Source: Tetrahymena elliotti 4EA
Lineage: Eukaryota > Ciliophora > Oligohymenophorea > Hymenostomatida > Tetrahymenidae
Reading direction: 5' to 3'
Assembly (NCBI GenBank): GCA_000231825.2
Contig: AFXF02001796.1
Coordinates: 1 to 64,000 of the forward strand
DNA: 64,000 nucleotides
Positions 50,875 to 63,497 of this stretch are shown piece after piece (position 1 is the stretch's first letter; each line of letters begins with the position of its first letter). The notes under the pieces were generated by a model, which was not told the origin of the DNA, made no database searches, and saw nothing but the letters and a program-made list of their open reading frames with translations. Made by a program: the position numbers and the translations under genes.

Positions 50875-52927
50875 TCATTCATTGGTTATCCAAACAGCTC
50901 TTTTGCCATGATCCCAAATACCTTCTTTAGAATCTCCATCAATAGTAATTATTCCTATTTAGGAAATTAAATAATTTAATATATAGAAGTAAGAATTTAT
51001 TAATCATTGATTTATTCGACTGATTTAAAAAATAGTGTTAGGAAAGTAGAAAAAACAAATTATTTACTTGCTTTTTATGTTAAAAAATTAATATCATTCT
51101 TTTGAATTTTATTTTGATATGTAGCATTATTTTATTTTTGATTGGTTGTTAGCAAATTTATACTGCTTTAAGTTTTGAATTCTCCAATTTATTTAAAAAT
51201 TTTATGTCTTTTGTTTATTTTTGAGGAATGCTATTATTATAAAAACTCAATCTCGCTCGTTTCAATTTTTTTTCTTCTAAAACTAGTATGAGGGGCAGAT
51301 GAAAAACAATTCTTGTACTTACTTGTTTTTAAAATTTAATAAATTCATAGAATGTAGTTTTGTTTTTTATTTTCAAAGATCGATAAATTCATAATTTCCA
51401 AATATCAACAATTTCATTTTACTTTAGGTTTTAGATTTTACATTTATTACTGAATTATATTTATTTAGGCAAAAATATCTAGAGTAAATATTAATTTCAA
51501 AGAAAAGAATTATTTATTACAAATTTTATTTAAAAACTACTAATGCCTACCCTTAAATAAGTACATTATTTATTGGCATATTTTTTAAATTTATAAAATA
51601 CTAAATTTTTTAATTTTTCATTCAATTTCTAAAATTAGATTCATTTTTTTATATTAAAAAAATTTCAATAAAAAGTGGTGAAAATTATTACCTTTCCCAT
51701 GCTATTTTCCGTTTAGCCATTAACCTTCATATTTTTTATTATTTCCCCACTCAAATACTCCGAATCCATGCTTTTTATCATCTAAATATGTTCCTTTATA
51801 TCTCCTATTATCAGGCCAAACCGTTTCTCCTCTTGAAATTTTTAATTAAGTAAATTAAATAAAATTCTTTTTACAATTTTAATAAAACAATCTGTAATAT
51901 TTTACTGTCCATTCATTTTATTATTTTTCCACTAGCCTTTATATATTTTTCCGTCTTTCCAATAATATTCACCATAACCTGATATCTCATTTTCTTTAAA
52001 TTCTCCTACATATTTACTGCCATCTGCAAAATAAAGAGTTCCTTATCCATTTATTTTACCCTTTAAATAATTTCCTTCATAGCGAGCACCATCTGGCCAC
52101 GTTTCTACTCCGTACCCGTTTTATAAATCATTTTTCCAGCTTCCAACATATTTAGCACCTTCCTTATGATGATAAGTTCCTTATCCATTAGCCATATCAT
52201 TTTACCATTCACCTTCATATATATCACCATCTATATGTACAAGCTTTCCATTACCATTTGCTTTATCTTCCTTCCATTCTCCTTCATAATAGCTACCATC
52301 TGGCCATTAATGCTTTCCTTATCCATCACGCATAGCATTTCTCCACTCTCCTTCATACCAAGCTCCTTGTTTCATTTTTATTCTATCTAGTTTTATTCGC
52401 TTATCCGAATTTAAAGTTGCCTAAAGTTATTACATATCTTCAGGTTAGTTATCCTCAAGTAACAACTTTTTCATTGAAGATAACTTTTTAGTACTTTCTC
52501 CTTATTCTTTACCTACCCCATTAATTTCATTAAGAGATTTATTACTTTCACCTTACTAAACGTTCTTTTAAGATTCTGTTTAACCTTCTTAATCAATCAA
52601 GTTTGTACTTTTCTTTTCTTTTAACTTTTGTTTACTACCGTTATTACTGGATTTACCTTATCCGTCATCTTTTGATATACTTTTTTCACTTGTCTTTAAT
52701 TTTTCTCTTTATTCATATTCGTCCTCTATTGCAGGAGTTTCTTTTAAATTTTTATTTGAGCTATTCACCTAAACCTCTGCTTTTGTTTCTTCTTCATTTT
52801 CTATTGATTTTGTTTTATTTTTTAATGCAGATTTTTTTTTTGTTAAATGTCCTCCAGAAATTTAAACGATATCTAACTCTTGCTATTACTTATTGTTCTA
52901 ATCACAATTGCAATTGCAATTACCCAT
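50875..52927 (-). CDS. MORN-repeat protein with acylation-type N-terminus
   Basis: Three exons: complement of 51906-52927, 51692-51831 and 50875-50954; introns are 51832-51905 and an unusually long 50955-51691. The product is 413 residues. Residues 1-8 read MGNCNCNC: Gly2 suits N-myristoylation and Cys4/6/8 could be palmitoylated, suggesting membrane attachment. Residues about 10-180 are charged, Lys/Glu/Ser-rich and probably disordered. From about residue 181 there are nine MORN-type repeats (for example [58 protein letters not shown]), the last running into the C-terminal end [17 protein letters not shown] repeats form an elongated beta-sheet used in membrane-proximal or cytoskeletal scaffolds and in ciliary proteins. 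No kinase or other catalytic domain is present, so this is not a plant-type PIP kinase. Confidence 0.93.
50955..51691 (-). other. 737-nt intron of the MORN gene
   Basis: The donor (GTAATAATTT on the coding strand) follows a phase-1 G, and the acceptor (CCTATTTAG-type, coding strand TAG then GAATAATT) completes a GGA codon. The flanking exons join two halves of the last MORN repeat, so both borders are well supported. It is about ten times longer than most introns in the window and shows no additional MORN-coding exon. Confidence 0.7.
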
Positions 52928-53685
52928 CTTAATAAACTTCTACTTTTTTATTACTCTTACTATATTGTTTTAAATATATTAATTAAACTGACTTCTTTAG
53001 AATAAATGGTACTACTTGGTGTGTTAAAGTTTATCAATAAAAATGATAGATGTAGTAATACAAATAATGTTGACTTTTTTTGGCTAGCTTTATTGTGATT
53101 AATTATTTTTTAGCTAATTTGACTTTAATTAATAAATTAATGCTAGAATTGATTATTACTACAATTTAATTAGTATTAATGATACATGAGCTTAGTTAAT
53201 AGAGTTAAAAAAATTGAAGATTAAATTACCCAATCATTTCATCTTTAACAATAAAAATTGAAAACAACTAATTTATTACTAATTAGTTTTGCAAATAAAA
53301 TAAGTTTTCAATTAACGTAATAAGTAAATAAAAATTTGGCTTCAAACTGAAATATATCTTCTTACAAAAAATAAAACAGTAAAAGAGTAAACTTAAAATA
53401 AATCACTCAAACTTAACAGTTTAAATTTAAAATTATTTTTTATAAATTTAAAACATTAAGTAGATAATTTTTATTTGCAAACTTTTTTGATATTTCTGAT
53501 CTAAAATTGGTAATAAATTATTTTTTTATGAAATAGACTTTTAATTTTATTTTAAGTTTAAAAAAAATAAAAAATTTAAAAATGTTTTCAATTTTTTAAT
53601 GTTAAAATTGTTGATATTTTTACTTAGAATTAATATTTTTTTTATTATCATTAATATTTATACAAGTATTATGTTATTTTATTTT
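52928..53685. other. MORN gene upstream region
   Basis: About 0.76 kb, A/T-rich, between the MORN start and the stop of the giant membrane protein gene. A hydrophobic plus-strand open frame at 53599-53865 overlaps the last exons of that gene antisense and is not credible as a gene. Nothing else seen. Confidence 0.45.
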
Positions 53686-56600
53686 TCATTCTTTATTATT
53701 AGGACTAGTAACAATTTAATTGTTTTTAAAGCTAGACTTTGTATTAATAGATTAGAATCCTATATTATTTATAGTAAAATTAAAAAAAATAATGAGCAAA
53801 AATTCAAATATTTACTTAATTCTCTTTTCTTGAATAATGCCATGTTAGAGTTCAAAATTTTTTAACAAAGATTGGAGGAAGTTAGAAGATCTGATTCTCT
53901 GTTTGACATTTAAGGATAAAGCCTTTTAGTAAATTATTAATAAGATAGTTGTTATATTGAATCTGGTTTTTGTAAGGAGTTTTATTGCTTAATTTTGTTT
54001 GTCTTCTCAATTATTAGCTAATTTGATTTCTTAACCATTAATTTACTTAAATTTTTGTGAATTTTTTTCCATCTTAGATATGTCTTAAAACTAGTTCTTT
54101 GTACCTTAAATGCGTTTTAAAATAATTTTGGAAGGAATTTTTAAGCACAAATTTTTACATATCTGTAAAATAAAGAATTTTTATCCTCAAAAAATAGCTT
54201 TAAAGCAATTATTCCTATATACAATATTACTAAATAATCTATTGAATATACTGCTAGCTCTAAAAAATAAGAAGTAAATTCAATCTATTCAGAAAGAGTT
54301 ATTAATATTAGCTTCACAATTAAAATTTGAAAAGTAATAACCTCGGCTTTAGAAAAAAAATAAAACTAAAATGGCTTATGGATACTAACTTATCTTATGT
54401 AGGCTCCAAATATAGCCACAGTTATAACTCTAGTAGACATCAATGAGCTTTATCTCAATAAGGTAAATTAAATGATTGTAAAAATTTTTAAATAAATTCT
54501 AATAAACTCCCAATAGTATTTCTTTAATTAAAATTCTTGATAAAAATAGCCAAAAATATATCTCTATTTACAGTTCTATAGTTTATTCCTAGATTTATAT
54601 AAAAAGAAAAGAGCTATCATAGGAAAGAGGCACCATAAAGATAAAACTGTTGCAGATAATGGGAATATTACTTCTTTAAGTTATGCATCATCACATTTTA
54701 TCAATAAATCTGTAGAATGATATCTTTATGAGCCTATTTATCTACAAGTAACATTACGAATAAAAAATTAGACTATATCTACCATAAAAAATGTGTATAT
54801 TGTGTAAATAAGAGTAAAGTAAATATAATATTTAGCGACTCTCGAAGTGAAGACAAATTGAATTATCAAAATTAATGATAAAACCAGTACAAAAAAAGGT
54901 GCAGATAGATTTAAAATGCTATAAACTAGTGCTTTTCCATGCTCTTAAAAAATTTTGATAGGTATCAGACAACTAGTACTGAGGACAGCTATTTAATTAG
55001 GAGAACCAACTAAATCAGGTAAGATATTAAATTGAATAGGAATAAAATTAGGTTATTAGATAAGTAAATTAGAAAATTAAAGATATGTTAAAATAATCTT
55101 GACAAATGAGGTTGATTAACTGGCTTTCATATGTTTTGAAATAGGTAAAAATTGCATTCTTCTCAAATAGTAGCACTACTGGGTATTCTCAAAATTTAGA
55201 CTTTATTTAAAAAAAATAAAATATTATCAAATCAATTAAAGATTAATTAAAATAAATTTACATGAAACTATAGGAATTATAGATAAAGTAAAGCAGCATA
55301 GCTATTACCTAAACAGCGAAGAATACGAACTAATAAGGGATTTGACTACAGTTATTACATTCTTTACTATAAAAAGAAGATATGTATTTAGTAAATGGAC
55401 TTGTACTGTTACTCTACCAAATTTAATTTTTAGTATCACATTCCTCACATAAAGGACCTAAATATCCCTCAGTACATCCTTAACTACTGCTTTCAGGATT
55501 TTAAGCTTAACAAGAATGTAAGCTGGAGTCACATGTTAAAATTTCATCAGTGGTATTATTAGCTCTCCAATATCCATTCTTTAATAAAATTACATTTCCA
55601 TAACATTTTTCAGCTGTAACTGGGCATTTTTAGCATTAATAGGTAGTATTCTACAAATCTGAATTTGGGTCTACTAACGAGTAGCTTCCATCTGAGCAGA
55701 AATAACAAATTTGAATACCTGTTGTTGGAGATAGTGAAACTTCTCCTAGTAAGCACTTTCTAAAGCTTACATCTACAATTAACTATATGATTTGTTGTGA
55801 GTATTGGTTCAATTAGAATTTTAGAATGAATTATTTTTGAGTAAATGATTGTCCAGATACCACTAATTATTTCACTAAAAAGCAAGATTAAGCAGCGTCA
55901 TACATATTGTAATTTAAAATAATTTCTCCTGTAAGTTAGAGTTATTTATTTTAACCAATGTCTGTAAAAATACTATAGTATTTTAATTCTTCTAATATAT
56001 CAGGAGGGTATAAGGACTGGCTAACCATTTCTTTTGAAAATGTTATTTTTTTATTATCTTCATCAAGCAGATAAATTTTTAATTACAAATTTCCTCCGCT
56101 ATTAAAATAATTCAGATTAATTTTTCCATAATATAAATCTTAGTTAAATTTAGAAAATTCAAAGTCATACTGAGCTATTTTATTTTTGATATCTTCGTCC
56201 GAACTAAAGTTACTTTAATTATTATCTTCAATTTAAATATTCTTGAGAAAAGTGCAAGCATTATTCCCATATATACTTGCTTAGTTATTTTTTACTGTTG
56301 AAAAGTAAGGATAGCCCCAAGGATCGCCTATTTTTGATAATATATTTACTATTCTTATGCCACCTCCTATTAAGGCTTAGTTCCCATATATTTAGCTTTA
56401 AGAATCTATTGACCAATTTTAGGAATAATTATCTTCAAAATATATTCCACCACCACTACTCAGTGCCTCATTATTGAAAATTTAAGTTGATATTAAATTA
56501 AATTCCTATTATAAACCATAAATATAAATTGCTCCTCCATTTTAACTTTCATTCTCGGAAAAAAGACTTTCTGTTATTTTCACACTTAAAGGACTAAGTA

Positions 56601-59600
56601 ATCTAATATTATTGCTATTTTTTTAAACTTTTACTTAATTAAGAGTAATATTTGAATTCTGTAACTAAATTAATGGAAAACTAGAGAGTATATTTTCATT
56701 AATCGAAATATTAAAAGCTGTTATTTAATCATTTTTATTGATTATTACTTAGTCTGATTATTAATAGATGTTTGTTGAATTTATTAAAGATACATTTTCA
56801 TTTTTGTAAAATTTGATATCTCTTATTTAAGTATTAGTGGAAGATAGGATATTAAATATGGTAGTGAGTTAAAATGTAGAATTATTTTATTAAATTAAAC
56901 ATTTATTGATTAAAACTGTACTAACCAAAGTAAATTTGAAGATGTTTTTAATGTTTTAATTATTTATTATTGTTAAATCCTAAAGATGAAATTAGTCTAC
57001 CTTATTTACTAAAATCATAGAAAAACTACCATTTGAAAATTAAGAATTACCTATTATTTTTATTTAGTATAAATTTACTTTTTAAACATTTTCAAAACAC
57101 AACAAGCAATCTAATATCGTATCATCGCTGTTCAAAGAAGATCTTAAAGAATCTATATTTTCTTAAATTGGATTCTAATCATAGTTAAGCTAAATTGTTA
57201 AATTAGATATTGTTACTTAATTAAGATTCTAAAAGATAATGCTAACATTTCTAAGTTGTTAGATAGAAGAAATAGTTATATCTTACCATCTGACTTCGCT
57301 CGTGGAAGAACCATAACTTATCTATCTACAATCTAATGAAATGTTACATTCTTAAGACAGAGATAGAGAAAAATTTATTAAATCCCATTCTTTTTATTAG
57401 ATGGATGAAAAGATTGTAGGAGTGAGTAATAATTCATCTTAAGATTTTTAATCAGAAGAAAGTATTAAACTCGTGTTGTAACTTTATTACAATTGTTTGA
57501 ATAAACCATTCACTAATGGTAAAAGGGTACTTTAGGTCTACAAAAATATGTTTAACTTATATTAAGTAGATGGTGACAAACCAACACCCGCTATTACTTA
57601 AGTTTAAATCATCAATGGTTTCACCATCAAAGTCTTCAGTTCAAGTTCTCTTGGTATAGAAGAATTTACTTAATAAGAACAAGATTTACTTATAGTTGAT
57701 AAGTAGGTATCTGCACTAATATTTATCTCTATAACACCATCATCTGTGAGGAATAAAACTCTAAAAATTCCATTTTAATCTACTTTTTAACTATACTCAA
57801 TAATTTATGGATTACTTAAATATTAAAGGAAAACCGTTTAAGAAGTTTATACTCCTTGTTTTATTAAGTAAACCTAAACAACCTCAGCAGATACAGCTAC
57901 CAAAAATTGTTCATCAATTATTCTTACTTATAAAATAGTTTAACTAAAGACAAGAGAGTATATCGAAGATAAAAAAGCTAAAGAGCCATTCCTTCTATAA
58001 ATATTTATTACTCCAGAATTGCGAATGATAATGTAATTAGAGCTTAATATCAAGTGATTGTTTTAAAAGTTTCCAGAAGTAATATACCCTGTTACAGCTT
58101 TTGAATCTAAGCTGTATACATAACCTTTTGAGGATCCATAGAAACTAAATATTAATCTACTTTATAAATCATCATACATAAAAAAATTTAAGTTAATATT
58201 TAATAAGCTTATTCCACCAAGTAATTATTTAATATTTACAATTTCTGAAACACTTAAATCTATTAAATTCAATCTAAGAATATCACCTTAAATAGAGGAA
58301 ATCATCATCTCTGTAGGGCTAATAGAAAGTAAAAATTTTATTTATTTTTTATAAGTATCTGATTGAAAAAGTCTAATTGAAGAGATTGTTTTTATGACTT
58401 AATTTAGCTTGTTATAGATAAGCATATCTCCATTATAAAATCCTAAAATTGCTAATTATTGAAGTTGATGTATATAGAAAGAAGTGATATAATTATTTTA
58501 AATCAGCTAAATTTACTTAATTTCTTTCAAATTTGTGTAATCATAATGAACCATTTTATAATCATAAGTTATAAATATGTTGTCATCAATAAATTACTTA
58601 AATTAATAATTTTAGGTTCTATAAAAGTTATTTTATTAGTAGCTCATTTTTCCATATTAATAATTTTAAATTACTTAAAGGTAGTTTGAGAATGCAACAA
58701 CTAATGTTTATGTAGAGTTTACATATTTTAAGGTTTATACTTTTTCATTAAAAATGAACTCTACTACAAAATGATAATTTTGGTATCTTAAAATCATGTT
58801 ATTATTATTCAGTACTAAAAACTATGATTGATTTTCATTATTTTAAACTTATACTACTGTAAAAAGGTTCTATTAACTCTAATATGATACTTCTATTTTA
58901 TCTTCCATTAAGGTGTACTATGATTTATAAACTGATTTTTAAGAATAACTAAACATAAATCTAGCTATATAATCAATAGACATTCCTAAAAGAGTTTCAT
59001 CTCTGTCAAGTATATCCACTATTTTTGTAAATCCTTGCAGCTAATATGCACCAAACAAATTATAATTATATATATTTCCAAATTCATCTAAAAATGTTAT
59101 TCTAGTATTCCCTATATAAAATGAGAAATCAATAACTCTTCCTATACCATTTATAGAGAAAATAGTAGTTATTGTTTAAATTATTAAATCTTTCATACTA
59201 AAAATTAATATCTATCCACTCAAAGCGCTATCGAGGAAAAAAATAATCTGTTAAAACTATTAAACATAGATTATTTTAACAATATTTAATGCCGATGGTG
59301 ATGCATAATAAGTAACGAGGTTCAATGTCTTGCGATCATAACATAATAAAACTTTTTATTTAAAATAAAAAAAATTATCGTGTCATGCTAATTGTTAAAA
59401 ATGATGATAAAATCATTAAAATTAAATAAAAAAAATGAAATAGTATACATGTATTTGAATTAGCAACGATAAACACATCCTCTACAGATAAATATTTAAC
59501 CCCTTGAGCTTAAAATGTTAGAGTCTTGTACAGAGTTCCTTTGAATGTGAACACCTGTATATATGATTCAGCTAAAAATATATATTCATTATCATAATCT

Positions 59601-62600
59601 AGTTTCATTAAAATATTATTGCTAGAAAAACCTTATATTTAAAGTTGATAGTTAATGTTTCCAGTCTCTAAATCTAACAATAATAATGTAGGAGTATTAA
59701 GTAAACATATAATTTAGTTTAAAGTGATGAAACATTCTGTAAAGACATATTTATTTTCATTAACAAGAATTTTTTTTAAATTTAGCTATTGGTCTAAGCT
59801 TTGTATCCCACTTCCATATATGTAAAAGCAAGATTTTTTTAAGCTGTATATCCAACCATTTATTAAATACATATTCTTATAATTGTAATCTTTATTTCCA
59901 TTAACCATATCAAAATATCTTAAAAAAATTTTACTTGGTTAAGATATAACTAAAGAATTAAGACTATCAATATTTCTAGCTTTTACTAAATTAGATGGTA
60001 CGTCAAAATTAATTTTTTCTTCCATAGTATCTTCAAAAATATCAAAGATCATCAAGCTTTAATCCGTCATCACAAAATACTTATTGATGTAACCAGATTG
60101 AAACACTTTAACAATATTTTCATTTTGTGATAGGTATTAATCTAAATCTACTCTTTTATATCTCTTATGAATAAAATCAAAGGAAGTAATCTATCCTTGG
60201 TAATTAGAGTTATATATCAAGTTTCTTGAATCAAGTGGCTAATTTTAAAATTAGTTAATAATAGACGGCCCAAATAAGTAAGATTAACCACAATAATAGT
60301 TTTTCATCTGGTCAGAAGTGTTGTTTATTTTAAAAATTACTTAAGCAAGCACATTAAGTACATTTAGCTATAAGAATTGGCTAACCATATAATAGCTTTA
60401 ATCATTATAAAATTTTAATTTAATTGCCTCTACAATAAAGCTAGAATATATTATTCCTACAAAATAGCTATTTATTTTTAATTACACATCTCTCTTAATA
60501 GCAGTTAGTGAGAATAAATTTTAATTATTATAATTGAATGGAAGCATTAAAAAATATTAGTTATTATCATCTTATACTCTTTTAAAATCAAGGACTTAAG
60601 TTATTGCACTCATCTTGATTTGATCGATTTATTAGAAGTTAATATTGATAATAAAGAGGTTAGATGTACTATCAACAATAGCTATCTCATCAATTTTATA
60701 GGAATTCTAATAAATTTATCCTTATTAAGTAAAAAACACTTTTGCAAATATTATCTTTTATTGTGATGGATATTAATTAATTTGAGAAAAACTTTAATCA
60801 TTAAGAGAAATTGAGAAAAGTGTAACTGAAAAATCTCTAACAATAATCAAGCTTAGATCATAGTTTAACATCATCAGCATGTTAGAGCTGCTTACTAAAG
60901 AGGAATCACAAGATTTGAATATTATGCTAAAATTCGAATTGTTATATATTTCAATACAATTATTATATTGTAAGATTGAGTATTAGCCATTTACAGAAAT
61001 TTAGACAATAGAAACTTAATTAGCATTTAAATTAAATTACTTTATAACTTGTCCTGTAAATAAATCAAGAAGTTAAATTTATTTATCAAGTTACACTAAA
61101 ATTTGTGTTTATTAAACGTTTTCAATATTTTTGCAAGATTAATTTTAAAATTATAGAGTATTGAAAATTCTTGCACTAAACCCACTAGAAACATCAAAAA
61201 TTCCAATTGTACCTGACTGATAGCATACCGCAATCATTTGATATTAGTCAATTATTATTAATTTTACAGGGGTACCTAATTACTGTGGATAAGGGCGATT
61301 GTAATTTGCAATAACTTAAGTTTAAACATTTTAATAATCTTGACCAAAAGTGATTATTTACAAATTACTTTAAGATTTAACTAAGATTCCTAAAGTATTT
61401 TAGGCTGATGTTTATGAATAGACTTATATAGAATAAATTTTAGAATAAGAAGACTAAACTAATAGATTATATTTCTATTAAAACTAAATGAATTGGTTAT
61501 TAATTTTATATATTTACAAGTATTAGTTATTATCTAGTAATATTAAGTATTAATTTACTTGATCTAAAGAAGCAATTTATAAATCAGTAATACTTAGGCT
61601 TATACCTATTACCTATATTTAAGAAAGCTACTAGTCAAAAACTAATATTTTATCTACTTGCTGAATAAGTAACAAAAATTATTAAAGTTACTATGAAGTT
61701 ATGATGTGTCGAATATTCAAAATTTTGCTACTTATTATTACCTTTTAGCATGAAAGAGCTTTTATAGATAAAAACTCCAAAAATAAATTTTGTTCACTAG
61801 TCTAGATAACATAATTATCATTATTGCCAAAATCATAAAATAAATTTAGATTACTTGATAAAATTTAAGCACAATTAACTTTTGAAGAAACAATTAATTA
61901 GTTTTCTTGGATTTTAATTTACTGAGCAACAAGTGGAAAACTTATTTTATTTACAATCAAAATATCATTTTGAAGCATGATATCTTGATTGATAAAGAAA
62001 TTTAAAGTCTTTAAATTGTCAATGGACTTTTTTTGTAAGTTAAAAATTGGTTTTAAGAAAGTATTATTCTAGGCATCGTTTATGATTAAACAAACTATTT
62101 AATTATTTAAAAGAGTAATTTATTTTACATTATAGTTTAATTCTACTTCATATATTGATTTTTGTGAATCTAATAATAAATCCCACAAATAAACTATACC
62201 ATCAGTTTTAGTGATAAATACTTACCCTTATATCACCTAAAATAAGATAATATCATTACTAAAAGTTATAATTTTATATGCAAAGCCGCTCCCTTAGCTT
62301 AGCAGTGTTACATAACCTTTTTATATAACTGCAATAACATCATCATTAATCTTTATGGATTATTAAATATCAGTTGAAGGATTTATGCTATTAGAAATTT
62401 GTGTAGAGCTTGAACACATAACATTTTGATCACATGTATTTGTTATAGCATTAGCAACATATTAATCTTAACATACAGCTACACAAGTATTTAGGTTTTT
62501 AGAATCTGTTTATTGAGTTTAAAGATATAATCCTTAATCGCACTATGTATAAACACAGCTATTTGATTTTTAATCTAAAATATAATTGTCACTACACCTT

Positions 62601-62716
62601 AAGCAATTGTTTGCTGAATCGCATTCTATACACCCGCTTTGGGAACATTACTATGAGCTAAACTTTACTTGATAAATTATAATTAATAAATTTACTATTA
62701 AGGAAAACACTTTCAT
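53686..62716 (-). CDS. Giant Cys-rich multi-pass membrane protein (putative surface protein)
   Basis: Four exons: complement of 59449-62716, 55262-59351, 53816-55200 and 53686-53759; introns are 59352-59448, 55201-55261 and 53760-53815. The product is 2,938 residues. The first ~22 residues (MKVFSLIVNLLIIIYQVKF) form a signal peptide. Next is a Cys-rich furin/growth-factor-receptor-like segment (CSQSGCIECDSANNCLRC) to about residue 110. A very long strand-rich region to about 1,900 follows. A parallel beta-helix region around 2,000-2,150 contains Gly-rich rungs of the polymorphic-outer-membrane type (NGGAIYIYG, SSGGGIYFEDN, LIGGGIRIVN, QASIYGNNA). A second Cys-rich EGF-like segment (about 2,300-2,420, CTEGYLGPLCEECD) comes before roughly six or seven membrane helices (about 2,440-2,790) and a basic cytoplasmic tail. 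Large proteins of this plan are abundant in Tetrahymena and Paramecium and have no assigned function. It should lie in the plasma membrane with a large ectodomain; ligand unknown. Confidence 0.88.
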
Positions 62717-63497
62717 TTTCAATAATAATTATTTTGTTTGCTTTGATAAATTTAAATTAAGTATTATTTGTATTTAATTAATTAATTAATCTCTCTTTAA
62801 ATTTTTGTCTAATATCAATGAATATACATACATCTTTTCTTTATCTAAATTCATCTGAGTTTAAAAAATAAAATTCATTCTAATTTATGTTATTTTACTT
62901 GATATTGATGATTTTTTATGCTTGAAAAAATCTGTAAATTAAATATTAGTTGCGATGTGATTAAAAAATGTATGTTAATACACATTTTATTCAAAATAGA
63001 GTAGTAGATTGTACTAATTAATTGTAAGCCTACAAAGAACTGAACTAATATTTCTTTTTATTGTAAAAAGTTGTCTAATAGAGATCACACTTTCATTAAT
63101 CATATTTAAATATTAACAAATGATTCATATAAAATCAATAAAAGCTATGCTTATTTTATTCTGATAAATACTTTACTTTATTAAAAGCAGTTTATTTTTT
63201 TTAAATCAAATTTTATTACAAGAATATTTTTTGTTAAGTAAATTTATTTTTGATTAACTGGTTTTTAATAATAAAAGTTTTTTCAATTCAAAGATACTCT
63301 TAGAATAATTTTAATTTTGAAAAATTAATAATTGAATAATAAAAGAAATAATAATTATATCAAATTGAATAATGTATAAAATAAGTATAAAACTAACATT
63401 TTATTTCATTTTTAAAATAAGTATAAAGGTGGCATTTGATTTGTAAGTAAGAAAAGTAGTCTTTGAATTATTTAATGTACTTATATACATTTAAAAT
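62717..63497. other. Intergenic region upstream of the giant membrane protein
   Basis: About 0.78 kb of A/T-rich DNA, including a short ATTA repeat near 62780. It should carry the promoter of the giant gene and the 3' end of the phosphoesterase gene. No gene seen. Confidence 0.45.

Noticed and set aside
52603..52932. Plus-strand 109-residue hydrophobic open frame
   Set aside because: It is the antisense shadow of the MORN protein's Lys/Glu-rich linker; no ciliate-like TAA/TAG Gln usage.
53599..53865. Plus-strand 88-residue hydrophobic open frame
   Set aside because: It overlaps, antisense, the last two exons of the giant membrane protein gene, whose spliced frame closes exactly.
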